Positions 13,271-25,960 of a stretch of 64,000 bases of DNA are shown here, one piece after another. The number at the start of each line of letters is the position of its first letter. Within the stretch, counting starts at the first letter, position 1. The notes under the pieces were generated by a model, which ran no database searches, had not been told where the DNA came from, and saw only the letters and a program-made list of their open reading frames with translations. Position numbers and translations under genes: made by a program. The stretch is from Geosiphon pyriformis (lineage: Eukaryota; Glomeromycota; Glomeromycetes; Archaeosporales; Geosiphonaceae), in contig JAAOMT010000193.1 in assembly GCA_016748015.1 (NCBI GenBank), forward strand, positions 288,042 to 352,041. Reading direction: 5' to 3'.

Positions 13271-14059
13271 TCTCCTTATTTCTTAACTTTTGTACTGAGT
13301 TTTCCTTTGTTAAATATTTTGTTGTATTTATTCATATGGTTATTAATCCTTGTCAGCCTTAACTTGGAATAATAAACAAACTAAGTTTAAAAATAATAAA
13401 GAAATAAAAAAAATGGGAGGACTAATGATTCAAAAAAGCAACTAGTTGGTATAATTTGGGAATTAGCTTAAAAAATAATTTATTCAAAAAAGTTTAATAC
13501 ATTCTAATTTTATTTAAAAAATATTTGTTTATGTAGAATTCAATTAAAATAACAATTAACAATCAACTATTTAAATTATATAATAAATATACATTTAATT
13601 TTTAAACATCAAAAAGATAATTTTAAAATAATATAAAATTTTTTACTGTTATTCCCAACCAATAAATAATAAAATCCTTATATTATACTGTGTATCAATA
13701 GCTTATGCTTTTTTTCTCTTATTTTATTTCATCTTTATTTTTTATATGTTTTCATGCCATAGAATTCGTTCTCATTTGACTATATCTAAGTCTTTAAATT
13801 AGATTCATAATTATTTGTTTATTGTTTAAAAAAATTTTATAAAAATTTTGAAACGACAATAATAAGGAGTGACATACTCTGTCAATATTTTCCCATTGCC
13901 AATTCTTTTATTATTCATTATTTGTTACTCTATTTTTATTTCATATCTGCTGATAAAAATAAATAAATTGAACATATATATTAATCAACAAAAAATATTT
14001 GTTTATACTATTTATTTATTTATTATCCTAACCAGGAAACTAATTAGAAAATAAATTAT

Positions 14060-14300
14060 ATTCCTATTGCTTTAATGGTTCTCCATGTTATTATTCAGAA
14101 CGAACCTTACAAATCCAAGACTTGTCAACCATAATCGGGGTTGTGATAAGCAGAGATTGACAGGACAAATTTTCTGCTATCAGGTGTTTTTTCAAATATC
14201 TGGCATGTATACGAGTAGTAATCTTTGCTCTTTATATCATGTCAGATTTGGGTGGGTGAAAATTTAAATAAAAAAGTTATGTGGTATAAAATAACAACTA
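14060..14300 (-). mobile_element. Short LINE 3' fragment
   Basis: On the minus strand a stretch aligns base by base with the end of the LINE copy at 25,430-25,960. Shared blocks include AATTTGTCC-(A/T)-GTCAATCT, AGGT, GAAT and ATGGA at matching spacing, and it translates in part as the LINE C-terminus ending near MEN. It keeps ordinary base composition, unlike the long LINE copies. The assignment rests on local alignment by eye. Confidence 0.4.
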
Positions 14301-14850
14301 AAGGGGCCTATAAATTTGGGGCTATTAGTTTAGATTCTTCCATAAGACTAGCGTTAGTAGTAAACAAAAATTTGAAACTGGCACGTATTCTAAAAATCAG
14401 CCATGTTTGTCTCCCCACAAAATTTATTTTGAATTTTAAACAAATATATTCGAAGATCGCTAAAAGATAAAATTTTCCAAGGTATTTTACTGAGAGTGCG
14501 GGAGCATGTGTTCAAAACTCCAAATTTTAAAATTTTCATAAAATACAAATAATAGTTTTTCAAAAGTTCTAACATTATTTAAAATAAAACAAAACATATA
14601 AATTTTTTGATATACCCCACCTTTTTGTCATCTAAAGATATATTATAGAGATCTTTATTTAATTAATTCTAATACGAGATCTCTATCCATCTAATAAAAA
14701 CAGTTGAAAATCTCAACAAAACAATAACTCCTAGCGTTTCCTAAAAATATAAAGAGCTTTTTTTTTGACGTCTTAGTCTGTTCTTCTCACCATTACTTCT
14801 TAAACAAACTTACCTTATAAATTTGATTTCTCAAAAATAATATTTTCAAA
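14301..14850. other. Region upstream of the dehydrogenase gene
   Basis: No supportable gene is present. Open frames at 14,225-14,470 (+) and 14,390-14,575 (-) look like noise, possibly with more LINE 3' DNA. The last 100 bp presumably hold the 5' untranslated region and promoter of the gene starting at 14,851; no clear TATA-like element stands out against the AT background. Confidence 0.35.
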
Positions 14851-16465
14851 ATGAAGATTAAAGGGAAGTCCTTTTTTATTACGGGAGGGTAAGAAATTTA
14901 GATTTCAATTTTTTTCTAATCAATCCAAAGTCTCGTTTATTTCCCTTTTTAGGCGTGTTTTGCCAAAATTATCTTTTTACAACTGAGAGTTGAGATTTTT
15001 ATTCTAATCTTTTTACATCGCTATCTATGCAGATCAAGTGGTTTAGGCGAAGCCACTGTGATTGTGCTTTTGGAACTTGAGGCAAACGTGGTGGTCAGTT
15101 TGTGATAAAATTTAATTCCAAGCTCAAAAGTGGTTATAATTTAATTTTTGTAAAGATACTAACTTCATACTAAATCTTCAAATCAGATAATCGATATACA
15201 ACCTCCGAAAATTTCTAAGGATTTTGCTGAAAAACAATCACAGATCTTATATGTAAAGGCTGATGTTACTTCTACGGTAACTTGAGAAGAAATAAGCATT
15301 CTTTATCTTTATTTAAAAAAAATGCTTTCCTTCTAAATTTCTATCTAAAGAATCTATTTTAATAATAGCAAGAAGTTCGTAAAGCAATTGAATATGGGGT
15401 CGCAAAGTTTGGTTTAACATTTGGCGGAGTGATCAACTGCAGTGGAATATTTATTCCAGGGAAAGTTTGTATCCTTCTTTTTCATTAACTACTGAAGTAA
15501 TAAGCTTCCTCTATTTCTCACCTATATTAATTTTGTTATAAAATAGACGGTGGAAGATGGAACAGCAATGGATTTAGAGCAGGTCAAAAACGTAGTCAAT
15601 GTGAATCTGGTAAGTAACACCCGTTAGTTTAATTATTAAGCTTTTTTTAACTGAATACAGAAAAAAATTCATTTCCTTAGATTGGGACAATTAATGTTGC
15701 AAGTCAAGTAGCAGCCCTTCTAATTAAACAAGACCCAGAAGAAGATGGTAGGTTTTAAAATATTTCTCACCCCACTTGCTAAATTTCAGTTTATCTGAAA
15801 CCTTATTTAAATATATTCTCCTCTCGCATAGGTGAACGTGGTGCTATCATTAACGTTTCCTCAGTCACATATATTGAAGGGAATTCTGGTCAAGTTGCAT
15901 ACTGTGCATCAAAGGGTGGCATTGCAGGGATTACGCGTGAGCATTAGGATCTTTCGTTTGAGTCTTAAAATTAAAATAATAATAATAAACACTTTAGGGA
16001 ATAGAATTATTTAAATTTCAAATTCTTTAAAGTCCCAATGGCACGTGACCTTTCTATATATGGGATTAGGGTTCTCGCTATCGCACCAGGATGCTTCGGT
16101 AAGTTTTTATGCGGGTTAAAATTCACAGCTTTATTTCTATTTTCATCAATTCGGTTTCGAAATTTTAATTTCCTCTTAATTCAGTTACACCTATACTCAA
16201 AATAATGCCGGATCAAGCACTGGTCAAAATCACGGATATGATAGAATTTCCTCAGAGGTTTGGAAAACCATCAGGTAATTATTATTATTATTATTATTAA
16301 CCTGCTAAAATCTTTAGCATTCTAATTTCTTTTTATGTTTAAATTTTTTTCTTTTGCTATACATAAACAGAATTTGCCAAACTCGTAATTTATTTAATTG
16401 AGAATACTTATATGAATGGTGAAATCGTAAGAATTGATGGAGGACTCCGGCTTGGAAAACTTTGA
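14851..16465 (+). CDS. Short-chain dehydrogenase, 3-hydroxyacyl-CoA dehydrogenase type 2 (HSD10)-like
   Basis: A ten-exon gene: 14851-14888, 15033-15093, 15187-15276, 15369-15464, 15547-15609, 15681-15747, 15832-15936, 16033-16098, 16185-16274 and 16371-16465. All introns are GT-AG, and the 771 coding bases give 256 residues, close to the 255-261 usual for HSD10. It has the NAD-binding TGGSSGLG (residues 11-18), an NCSG motif, and a catalytic triad of Ser148 or 149, Tyr162 and Lys166 in YCASK. ITLPMARDLS and PGCFVTP follow, as in 3-hydroxyacyl-CoA dehydrogenase type 2. The family oxidises 3-hydroxyacyl-CoA with NAD, typically in mitochondria. I see no clear targeting peptide; the start gives [10 protein letters not shown] at once, as in the family. 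All reading phases close, so the gene looks intact. Substrate is inferred. Confidence 0.9.
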
Positions 16466-17360
<895 letters not shown>

Positions 17361-17985
17361 AAATAAATAAAATAACAATGTAATAAATAAAAGATTAAAT
17401 TAGATGAATTTCTTGATTGCCTCTTTATGGAGTCTAATATAAATTTTATTATAATTTTATGTTCTCCAAATCTTTCATATTCTATTTTTTTTAATTTCGA
17501 GTAGTTTATTGCTATTATGATAAACCTAGATTTGGAGAATGCTATCAAAATTTTTTATTCTGAACTTTAAACCTTTAAAAGAGAAATTTTTTTTAATCAT
17601 AGTAATTTATTTAAAGGGCGAACCTTTATTTTGATAAGTTATTAGCCAAAAATAGATTAATCAAAAGTTTCTAACAATAAATTGATGAAATATAATTCTC
17701 TCATTGGGAAAGCCAGTTAAATAAAATAATTAATTTATCTATTTATTATTTGTTATTCTATTATTAGTTTTTAGCCCCCCGAATTTAATCCTTCTTTATT
17801 GAAATTAATTATACCTTTATTTCATTCAAGAGAAATCATTACTTAAAACTTTATTTCGAAATGTTGGTTATAAATCCTTAGGATTTCACAATGAGTTGCA
17901 GATAGTATCATCGATTTTTATCTCTAGAAAGGTATTAATCACTGAAATGAATGCAAAGAATACACATATTCTTCATTATCTGCTT

Positions 17986-18045
17986 GATCTTTTTATCATA
18001 AAATAGAAATTAGAGTTTAAACTCTAATTAACGATAAAAAAGATC
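17986..18045. repeat. 60-bp hairpin with perfect 22-bp palindromic core
   Basis: The core 18,008-18,029 is a perfect palindrome (AATTAGAGTTT and its complement). Outer arms GATCTTTTTATC and GATAAAAAAGATC extend it imperfectly. No gene is adjacent. It may be a small folded-back transposon end. A related TTTAGAGT...ACTCTAAA motif lies near 18,231-18,257. Confidence 0.6.
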
Positions 18046-18266
18046 AATTTTAAATAAAATTATAATAATTTATTACTAATAATTTATATTAAAATTTTGA
18101 TTTATAAAATTTAAAAATATTGAAATTATGTATTATATTTAATTCATAAATAAAAATTTTTAGTTTTTAAAATAAATGGTATTAAATTAATGTTGAAATT
18201 TATATTATCATTTTATATATATTGATTTTATTTAGAGTCTTAACACTAACTCTAAATCGTTTATAT

Positions 18267-18303
18267 TATTATTATTATTATTGTTGTTGTTGTTGTTGTT
18301 GTT
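18267..18303. repeat. Compound (ATT)n(GTT)n microsatellite
   Basis: A run of ATT units passes directly into a run of GTT units. Confidence 0.9.
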
Positions 18304-19615
18304 ATTTTATAAAGAAATTGAACCACTCATTTAGGTAACAAGAAAATGTGTGTATTATAGCTACTTAATTTGGTTTATAGTCAAACCTATTTAGTATGAT
18401 AATAGTTTGATGAATAACAATATTTTGGGTTTAATAAAGTGAGTTGTCAAGTATGTGAGCACAGAGAAAAAATATAAATACTAATTTCACTCTTAGAAAA
18501 TTACTTTCTAAACAAATCTTGTTCTTTGTTATTTGAATGATAGCCTATTTATTTTATTCAAATTCACATAATTTTAACCATGGAATTAAAAGAAATTAAA
18601 ACAACTTGTTCAAAATTTCATTATTCAATCGGTGTAATTAGTGTCAAGAGAGTATTAAAGATAATAAAAATTAGAATGATTGTAATACATGTAAATTCAT
18701 ATTATTTACATATTATGCAGACATAGATATCAAAAATTTATGATAAAAAAACTTATAAAACTATAGTTTTGGCAATGCACAAAAAAACAAAAATTGATTG
18801 TAAACGATTATTTCAAGATGCTATTACTTTCTGTTTGGTTTTTATTATTTTACATATATTAAAAGAAATCCTATAAAAAACATTTACTAATAGACACTTT
18901 GAGCATATTAATATTTACATTTTTTATTTAAGTTACTTTTAAAAATCATTTTGAGTTTTATTATAGTGAGTTTAAAAGAATAATATCTTATTTACATAGA
19001 TTAGTTGGTAATTTTTGTTTTGCTTTTTTTATGTTATTTTATTTTATATTATATTTTTTTGTATAGTTGGTTTTGTTCTAACTTTTATATTGTTTAATTT
19101 TATTTCAGATGTTGCTTATAAAATCATTAATTTTACTGAAAAGCTACAAGTTGTAAAATGCATCATACGTTTTATAGTGACTATACAACCTTCAATTAAG
19201 AAAAATATCAGAGTTAATGATAATAAAACAATCAATAAATTCACTGAGAAATCCAATTTTGTAGTCATAAGTTAATTTTTTGTTTGGAATCCAATATATG
19301 AGTTAAAATTAAAGTTTTTTATGTTAAAAGCCTTTGTTGTTTAATATAAAGTTTTTAGATGTAAAAATCTATGAAAACTAATCAACTGGTTCAAAATTTG
19401 ACAATGTATAGTAAAAATTTAAAATCAAAACTTTTTTCAACCATTGTGTTATTCACAAAAAATTAATAACCTATTTATCATTAATGTTAATCCAAAAATT
19501 ATAATCTCGACTTTTAACAAATACATTTAACCAAAAATTTTAAGTCATTATTGAAAAAAAATAATTAATCTTATTGTAATAGATATAATATAAAAGTGAA
19601 TATTTTGGCATATGA
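18304..19615. other. Intergenic, no recognisable gene
   Basis: Composition is AT-rich but not at the level of the repeat blocks. The 86-codon open frame at 19,015-19,275 (+) is hydrophobic and low-complexity. Its end (NFVVIS) resembles a short piece of the LINE endonuclease, but the rest does not align, so no call is made. Confidence 0.4.
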
Positions 19616-19749
19616 AGGTATTGTGGCGAAGTTAGTAACTTGCGATGGATTTTAATGAAAGATCTCATTTTTTCAAGCGAGATAATGACACACTTTCAGG
19701 CATCTTATTCAAACATGCGATTTCATTTTACTAACCTTGCCACAATACC
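19616..19749. mobile_element. MITE-like element, 134 bp with 23-bp terminal inverted repeats
   Basis: The left end AGGTATTGTGGCGAAGTTAG and the reverse complement of the right end AGGTATTGTGGCAAGGTTAG match over 23 bp with two differences. The interior has no coding capacity. Both arms then share a GCGAT/ATCGC core. The flanks show no clear target-site duplication, so the superfamily is unknown. Confidence 0.55.
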
Positions 19750-19905
19750 TCGTTTTACCATATAATATTGTTTTATTAATTCTTCAACTTATTTTTGTCT
19801 TTTGTTTAATTAATTTTAATAATTTAATTAATATAAATTTTGAAATGTATTATATTAACATTTTATATCAAAATAAATCAAGATGTGTATCTTCCAAGAA
19901 ATAAA

Positions 19906-19910
<5 letters not shown>

Positions 19911-19950
<40 letters not shown>
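19911..19950. repeat. (ATT)n microsatellite
   Basis: About 13 copies of ATT. Confidence 0.95.
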
Positions 19951-19953
<3 letters not shown>

Positions 19954-21286
19954 ATTTAAAACCCAAATTTATTGTCATTTTTCTTATTTTTAGTTGTTTT
20001 TATTAAAACCCATGAACTTTATTAAAATTATATTTATTATTATATTATGGATTTTGATGTTTTAATATAATTTTAATTTATCTTGAGTTTTAAAACTTTT
20101 CTCTTTTTAATATTCAAAAAGTATTATCCAAATAATAAACTGTTATATATAAATATTTTTAATAATATGATCATTAAAATATTTACAATAAATTTTATTA
20201 CTTTATAATACATTGTTTTTAATAAAAAAATATTTAAATAGATTCTATGGTATTTTAAATAATTTTTAATAATTTTTTTTTGCCAATTAAAATTAAAATT
20301 ATCTTGTTTTATACAACTAAACAAATAAATTTTGCAAAAAATAATAATATTAAATTATTTAACAAAAAGCACTTAAATAAAAATATCTTTTAATTTTGTG
20401 AATATATTATTTGTTAAAAAAACAACTATTTAAGCTGCTTTATTAATATATTGTTTTGATATTTACATTAGCTAATTAATAACTTTTTTTACAATTTCTT
20501 ATTTAATAGTAGATATGATCATTATGAACTGTCAATAATTTTGAAGTACAAGTTTATTGATTTTTCATCAGATTGGGAGAAATCTTAGTAGTCTCGGTGA
20601 TTAATTTATAATTAAATAATATTTATTAATATTGAAATTGGGTATGACTGTTAATACTTCATTGACTAAAGTTGTGTATAAGCTAGACTACATAATGATA
20701 ACAACATAAAATTAAAAGGAACAAATATAACAAAAAATTGGTTAACAATAGTTTCATATTATAGATTCATGACAATATATAAACAAAAATATAATAAAAT
20801 TGTTTTTTAACATTCACTAAAAACAATATATTTACTTCAGAATTTTAACTCAAAAATTAAAGTATATCTATTTACAGAATGTTTATTTAAAAACTAATTC
20901 TAGAAATTATGGAATTGTTTACTGATTTGTTGTTTAATAAGAAAAAAATAAAAATAAATGGTTTTAAAATAATCAATAATGGTTTTGTTTTTTTTGTAAT
21001 TGCTTATAAAATAGTTGAGAAAGTAAACATGAAAATGTTACAAAAAAAAAACTATTTTTAATGTAACAATATTTTACTAAATCATTTTACCTATCTGAGA
21101 GATAATCTTTAACGGGTCATACTTTAAGATAATCAGATACATTAATTTTTTTATTTAAAATAAAAAATTCTTATGACATGTACCAGCAAAAAACAGGATC
21201 TAATGAATATTAAATAAAGCAGTACTTGATGCAGACAAAAGTTCTTAAACAAAATTTATGCAGAATGCATTCAAATTCCTATTATA
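19951..21286. other. Intergenic, no recognisable gene
   Basis: I see no supportable gene or RNA. The last 100 bp adjoin the 3' end of the lipase-like gene on the minus strand. Confidence 0.4.
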
Positions 21287-22556
21287 TCACTCTTCCCACG
21301 GTGGGCGCGAATCAATACATCTTCCCATCATAACACCCAAATAAGTTCCATTGTGAGGGAGAAAATTTTTTGAAGTAAACTTATTATTACATTTCTGTAA
21401 AAAAAGAATTTTAAATGAGCTTATAAAAACAAATTTTTTCTTTTCAAAAATTTAAAGTACCTCACTTTCCTGAATAAAACCTCTTCGATTAAATTCTACA
21501 GTTGTTCCAAGACAGGTAAAAACCTCAGCAGTAGAACAATCACAACTATCTTTTTTAATCCAGTACTCTAAAATATGATGAATGTAAGTGGCTTTTCCTG
21601 TGTTTGAGGGTAATCTAGAAACGTAATCATCCATATTGACGAATCTATATGCTCGAATGTTACGTAGGTAAAGGCGGTTCACATATTCTGCAAACTCTCG
21701 ATTTCCTATACGTGGTTGACCGAATGTCACGATTTCAATTTGGGCTCGGACACCTAATGGAGGACTAATTAATTCCAGGACTTGTAAGGTGGCATAGACT
21801 ATTGTGTTGATTCGAGAAAAAAAGTTTCATTGAATTTCGAAAGTCAAATAAGAATTTTTTTAAAAAATGTGGTTAGACACAAACCAGCCCCAGATCCATG
21901 TCCAATAGCTACAATATCTCGAATGCCAGTTAATCTGATGGCTTGTAGAATTAAATGTATCATTCTAAAAAAAGTGTTTTTGAATCTTTGGAAAAAATAT
22001 TTATGGACTTTCGCCCCTTTTGCATATTCATATTCGAAAAGTTGGCTTTTATGATGAGACCAAAATTCTTCCGAGTCTATTGGTTCTCCACGGACCATAA
22101 AAATTATTTTGGATTCGATCACTTCTACCGCAGCTTTAATAAAAAAGTTTCTTCGATAATCTAATAAATCTTTTTGGCAATGAATCGACAAAAAATTTGA
22201 TAGATTTTACCATAAATACTTGGCCCCATTAGGCTATCATCTTTCAAACAATAAGATTTCATTGCATACCATGCATATTTTTGAAAAATCTTTAGTTCAT
22301 TTTCCTCAACTCTGTCTACCTTCCCAGGAAATATAACACTTCGGTCTAAAATATTTTTATCATGTTGAATATGAGAGAATTTATGAGATTTTTCAATATC
22401 TTTCAATAATTGTAAAATTTCTTGAGGTATTTGAAGTTTATGTGAGTGTTTTCGAATTTCGAAGGGCACGAATGAAATCAAAAATATGAAAGTGAAAATT
22501 AAAAATAGAATCCATTGTGAAGAAAATTTATAAATTGTGAAAAAATTGTAAAGCAT
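21287..22556 (-). CDS. Class-3 lipase-like alpha/beta hydrolase with altered nucleophile elbow
   Basis: Four exons on the minus strand: 22556-22211, 22160-21885, 21798-21461 and 21394-21287. The introns are GT-AG (50, 86 and 66 bp), and 1,068 bases give 355 residues. A hydrophobic segment at residues about 14-32 looks like a signal anchor. The Lipase_3 landmarks are IIFMVRGEP, then the elbow IGHGSGAVYATLQ (202-212), VTFGQPRIGN, the VNMDDYVSRLP loop (Asp264), YIHHILEYW and PHNGTYLG (His333). Canonical members have G-H-S-x-G with the Ser as nucleophile. Here the third position is Gly204 and Ser lies one residue later (205), so activity as a lipase is doubtful. It is likely secreted or membrane-anchored and facing the secretory lumen. 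No neighbouring gene suggests a pathway. Confidence 0.85.
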
Positions 22557-22887
22557 ATTTTAGTGATATTATCACGAGTTTTTTGATCATATTTTTAAAA
22601 ACTTTTTGATCTCGAGTAATCAGTAAATAAACGATTATCTTTAATTATTATTATCAATTACCGTTGAATTTAATCATCACATCAGCCTAGTAGGGAAATG
22701 TCAATCAAAAGTCCTAAAATATTAAAACCATTTCTTTTTTGGCTGATTGTACTAGAATAATAATTTGTAATCAATTCCTTTTATATTTATTGATCATCTT
22801 TCTCATTTTTAAAAAGATTTTTACGAATATATCTCTTTTAGAAAATTTGTAAAATTAGCTGATAATTAATTTCAATATTTTTTTATA

Positions 22888-23971
22888 GGGAATTGCTAAA
22901 TCGACCCACTAAATCGACCCACCCCCAACATGTGATATCATTTACGTCATAGTTTCGTATTCAACTATATATAGGAACATATTAACGAGTTTATAATCAA
23001 AGAGCTCTAGAATAAACTTAATAAGTTTTCTTTTGATTTTACGAGTAATTACATCTTTTTTATAAAATTACAGATTATATTCATATGATGTTACCACTTC
23101 CAGATGCATCATATAGCTCTTGTGAGATGAAGATACAAAGTCTTAACACCTTTACATACTCCCAAGGATATGTAGTTACAAAACGACGCTCTGCTGCTAA
23201 TGGTACTCGTATTACCTTCAAATGTGATCGGGGAAATGAATATAATGCTTCTAAAAGACTTGTATTAGAAGATCAATAACGAAAAACAGCAACTCGATTA
23301 ACAAACTGCCCTTTTACTGTATATAGACGATTACTCAAAGCTGATGAACGCTGGCATTTAACAGTTCGCAATGATGAACATAATCATGAGTTATTGCTCG
23401 ACGACTTAAATCCAAGCAAAAAGTATTAGTTTCACAAAAGTTTACAACATTACGACAGGAAGATCTTGAACAACATGCAATTTCAAAGACTACTTATAAT
23501 AAACAGGCACATCTTCGAAAAATAGACTCAATTAATTCAGATTTCAACCACATCTCTTGCAATTGAGAATCCTTTTAATCAACGAACTCGAGGACGTTCT
23601 TTAAGTACTTTAAATCGCTCTAAACAAAATATTGCTCATCAAGAATCATCTATTCAACGAAATTTATCCCAATTTGAAATTGTTGAAAATGTTTCTTCTC
23701 AAATTCAAGTACGTAAATGTAAAATTTGTAAGAAACAAGGCCATAATATTCGGACCTGTCCAGAACGAAGTGTTTTTTAATTATAAAACACTATAAATTA
23801 CTTAAGGCATAATAAAAAATTAAATATATAATCTATATTCAATTTTATTAAAGAAAAAGTTATTTTTTATTTTAATTAAACTAATATTTATTAGAATTAC
23901 TAATAAATAAATATTAAAATTCTATATATATTAATATCATGTGTTGCGGGTGGGTCGATTTAACAATTCCC
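22888..23971 (+). mobile_element. MULE-type DNA transposon, internally deleted, with TIRs and 8-bp TSD
   Basis: The ends are GGGAATTGC-TAAATCGACCCAC and the reverse complement GGGAATTGT-TAAATCGACCCAC, extending into CCCCAACATGTGATAT and CCGCAACACATGATAT. The left end carries an extra tandem copy of the 13-bp unit TAAATCGACCCAC. Identical 8-bp flanks TTTTTATA lie at 22,880-22,887 and 23,972-23,979. The interior codes for the two ends of a MULE transposase but no DDE core. It inserted about 330 bp upstream of the lipase-like gene start. Confidence 0.75.
23085..23780 (+). pseudogene. MULE transposase remnant: FAR1-like DNA-binding domain joined to CCHC knuckle
   Basis: The first part (23,085-23,279, then past a stop to about 23,405) resembles the FAR1/WRKY-GCM1 zinc domain of MULE transposases: YSQGYVV, RITFKCDRG, NCPF, and W-H-L-T-V-R-N-D-E-H-N-H. 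Stops are at 23,277-23,279 and near 23,428, with a frame change near 23,405. The last part (about 23,560-23,780) ends in C-K-I-C-K-K-Q-G-H-N-I-R-T-C, a C-x2-C-x4-H-x4-C knuckle typical of the MULE C-terminus, followed by a normal stop. The several-hundred-residue catalytic DDE region is missing between them. Base composition is normal, not AT-decayed. Confidence 0.65.
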
Positions 23972-23979
23972 TTTTTATA

Positions 23980-24435
23980 AGCCCTAAAAATTAATCATTT
24001 GATGTGATCAATCAATTAAAGAGCGCAAGTGACGGGGGTGTTTCAAACTTTATTTAAAATTCGAAATCTTGAAATTTTATAGAATATCCAATTGTAATGC
24101 CTGCAAGAGGAGAAATAAAGTTTTCAATAATTTATTCTTTTCTTACTTGTTTATTAATCAAAGATTTGGAAAAACTATAGTTATAAAAATTTATTATAAA
24201 GTTTAATATTATTGGCATCACCTCAAGTATTTTCCATAGAATAATTTTAAATGGGTCTATATATCGATTTTTAATGGTCATGTGAAATCCATTAATTACC
24301 AATTACAAATATCTTCTTATTAGATATTCCAAAATTAATCAAATAATAATTTTCAAAGACATTATATTCTGATAAATTCATTTTTATTCAAAAAATTGAA
24401 TTACTCACATTTAGCATCATGAATGTAGAAATATG

Positions 24436-24436
<1 letters not shown>
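23980..24436. other. Intergenic, no recognisable gene
   Basis: Flank of the MULE insertion; nothing supportable is seen. Confidence 0.4.

Positions 24437-24511
<75 letters not shown>
24437..24511. repeat. (ATT)n microsatellite
   Basis: About 25 uninterrupted copies of ATT. Confidence 0.97.
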
Positions 24512-24743
24512 GTACCTTTAATAATTGAAATCTTTTTTATCAAATACTCTGAATTCTTGATTTATAGAATAAATTCCTAAAAGGAAACTCTTTGAAATTG
24601 ACGAACCAACCAAATCTCCAAAAAATGTTTATGCTCACAAATAGTTTCATTTAGATCTCAAAATAAATTTATCCAGATTGATTGCCACTCTTCTGTAAGT
24701 TGAAATTTACTTATATTTTGTTTGAGTAAATATTATTTATTTA

Positions 24744-24800
24744 GATTCAGATATCAATAAATATTATGTATTTTGATTCAGATATCAATAAATATTGCAA
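24744..24800. repeat. Short tandem duplication, 31-bp period
   Basis: GATTCAGATATCAATAAATA occurs at 24,744 and again at 24,775. A third, shorter GATTCGG echo follows near 24,808. Confidence 0.7.
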
Positions 24801-25429
24801 TATTTGATTCGGTCGATATTGAATAACATGACGAAATATGAGGCGAAAATTTTATCAAAAATTTCAAAAAAAGGTAGAATTTTTCAAATTTCTAACGATT
24901 CTTTTATTTGATCTATAATTAGAATTTCGAACAAATCTAATTAAACCCGAGGAAATTAAACTTAAAAAAATCACAGCTTTCACAAAATTTTAACCTAATT
25001 ATAAAAAAAAGCTTTAAAGAATATTTTTTTACTCTACTATTTCAATTTGATTCATAATTTAAGGAATGTATATTTAAGTTACACTTCAAATATAGAGTTT
25101 TTATGTTGATATAAAAATAAATTTAAAAATTTAATATATCATTTTAGGAATTAAAAATAAAGTTTAACTGAAATAAAATTTCTAAAAGATACTTTTTTAA
25201 AAATAAATAAAACATAGCAACATAGAATAAAAAATTAAGAAAAAATAATTGGTTATATAATTGTAATTAATAAATGCTTATTTTATATATAATTTTAAGT
25301 TCAAAATTACTATATATTACAATTAATTATAAGTAATTTATTACTTATTTATTGTGCAACAAGTTTTTCTAAATTAAGTGTGCTCCTTCCCACTACCTAT
25401 TCTACTTACAATTTAGGCAACTATAAGTG

Positions 25430-25960
25430 TGGATCATGGATTTTCAACTTGACCACACTTTCGTCAAGACAAGCTAATTAAATTTCTAATTGCATCCCCA
25501 AATTTGTCAGTATAAACGGTATTCGAGAATAAATATCCAACTTAATCCTACCAAAAAACTTAAATAACCCAAACCCACAACTTCACTGTCTCACAAATGA
25601 ATCTTCCCAATATCAATATTCTCGATACAATCCACAAAACCTATATCTACTTCCATTAAAATTCATATTCTGACCTTATATTGGTTGTAGAAATTCAAAT
25701 CTTGTCCTTAATGGGCAATTAAGATTGACTGGACAAATTCTACTATTCTACCCAATTCATATTTATAAAATTTCAATGACTCCTGATACCAATTCCTAAA
25801 TACAAAACCCTTGACTAACAATATATATAGTTGGCATAAATGTAGCGAATTACTCATTCTTTTGCAGAAAGATAACTCAAATAGGTCTTTTAAAATATCA
25901 AATTTATGGAAGGCCACACACTGAAAACATTCGACCAATCGATATTTCAATTTTAATAAA
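25430..25960 (-). mobile_element. 5'-truncated LINE 3' fragment
   Basis: The minus-strand open frame 25,950-25,708 contains LVKGFVFRNWYQESLKFYK and IVEFVQS, matching the LINE C-terminal region (G-F-V-F-x-x-W-Y-x-E-S). The reading then continues through stops and frameshifts to about 25,430. It is the 3' end of the same family as the copy at 2,620-9,206, but it keeps CpG and ordinary composition. 5' truncation is typical of LINE insertion. Confidence 0.6.

Noticed and set aside
19015-19275. 86-codon hydrophobic frame as a possible gene
   Set aside because: Low-complexity, no intron or homology context; the short LINE-like end is too brief to support a call.
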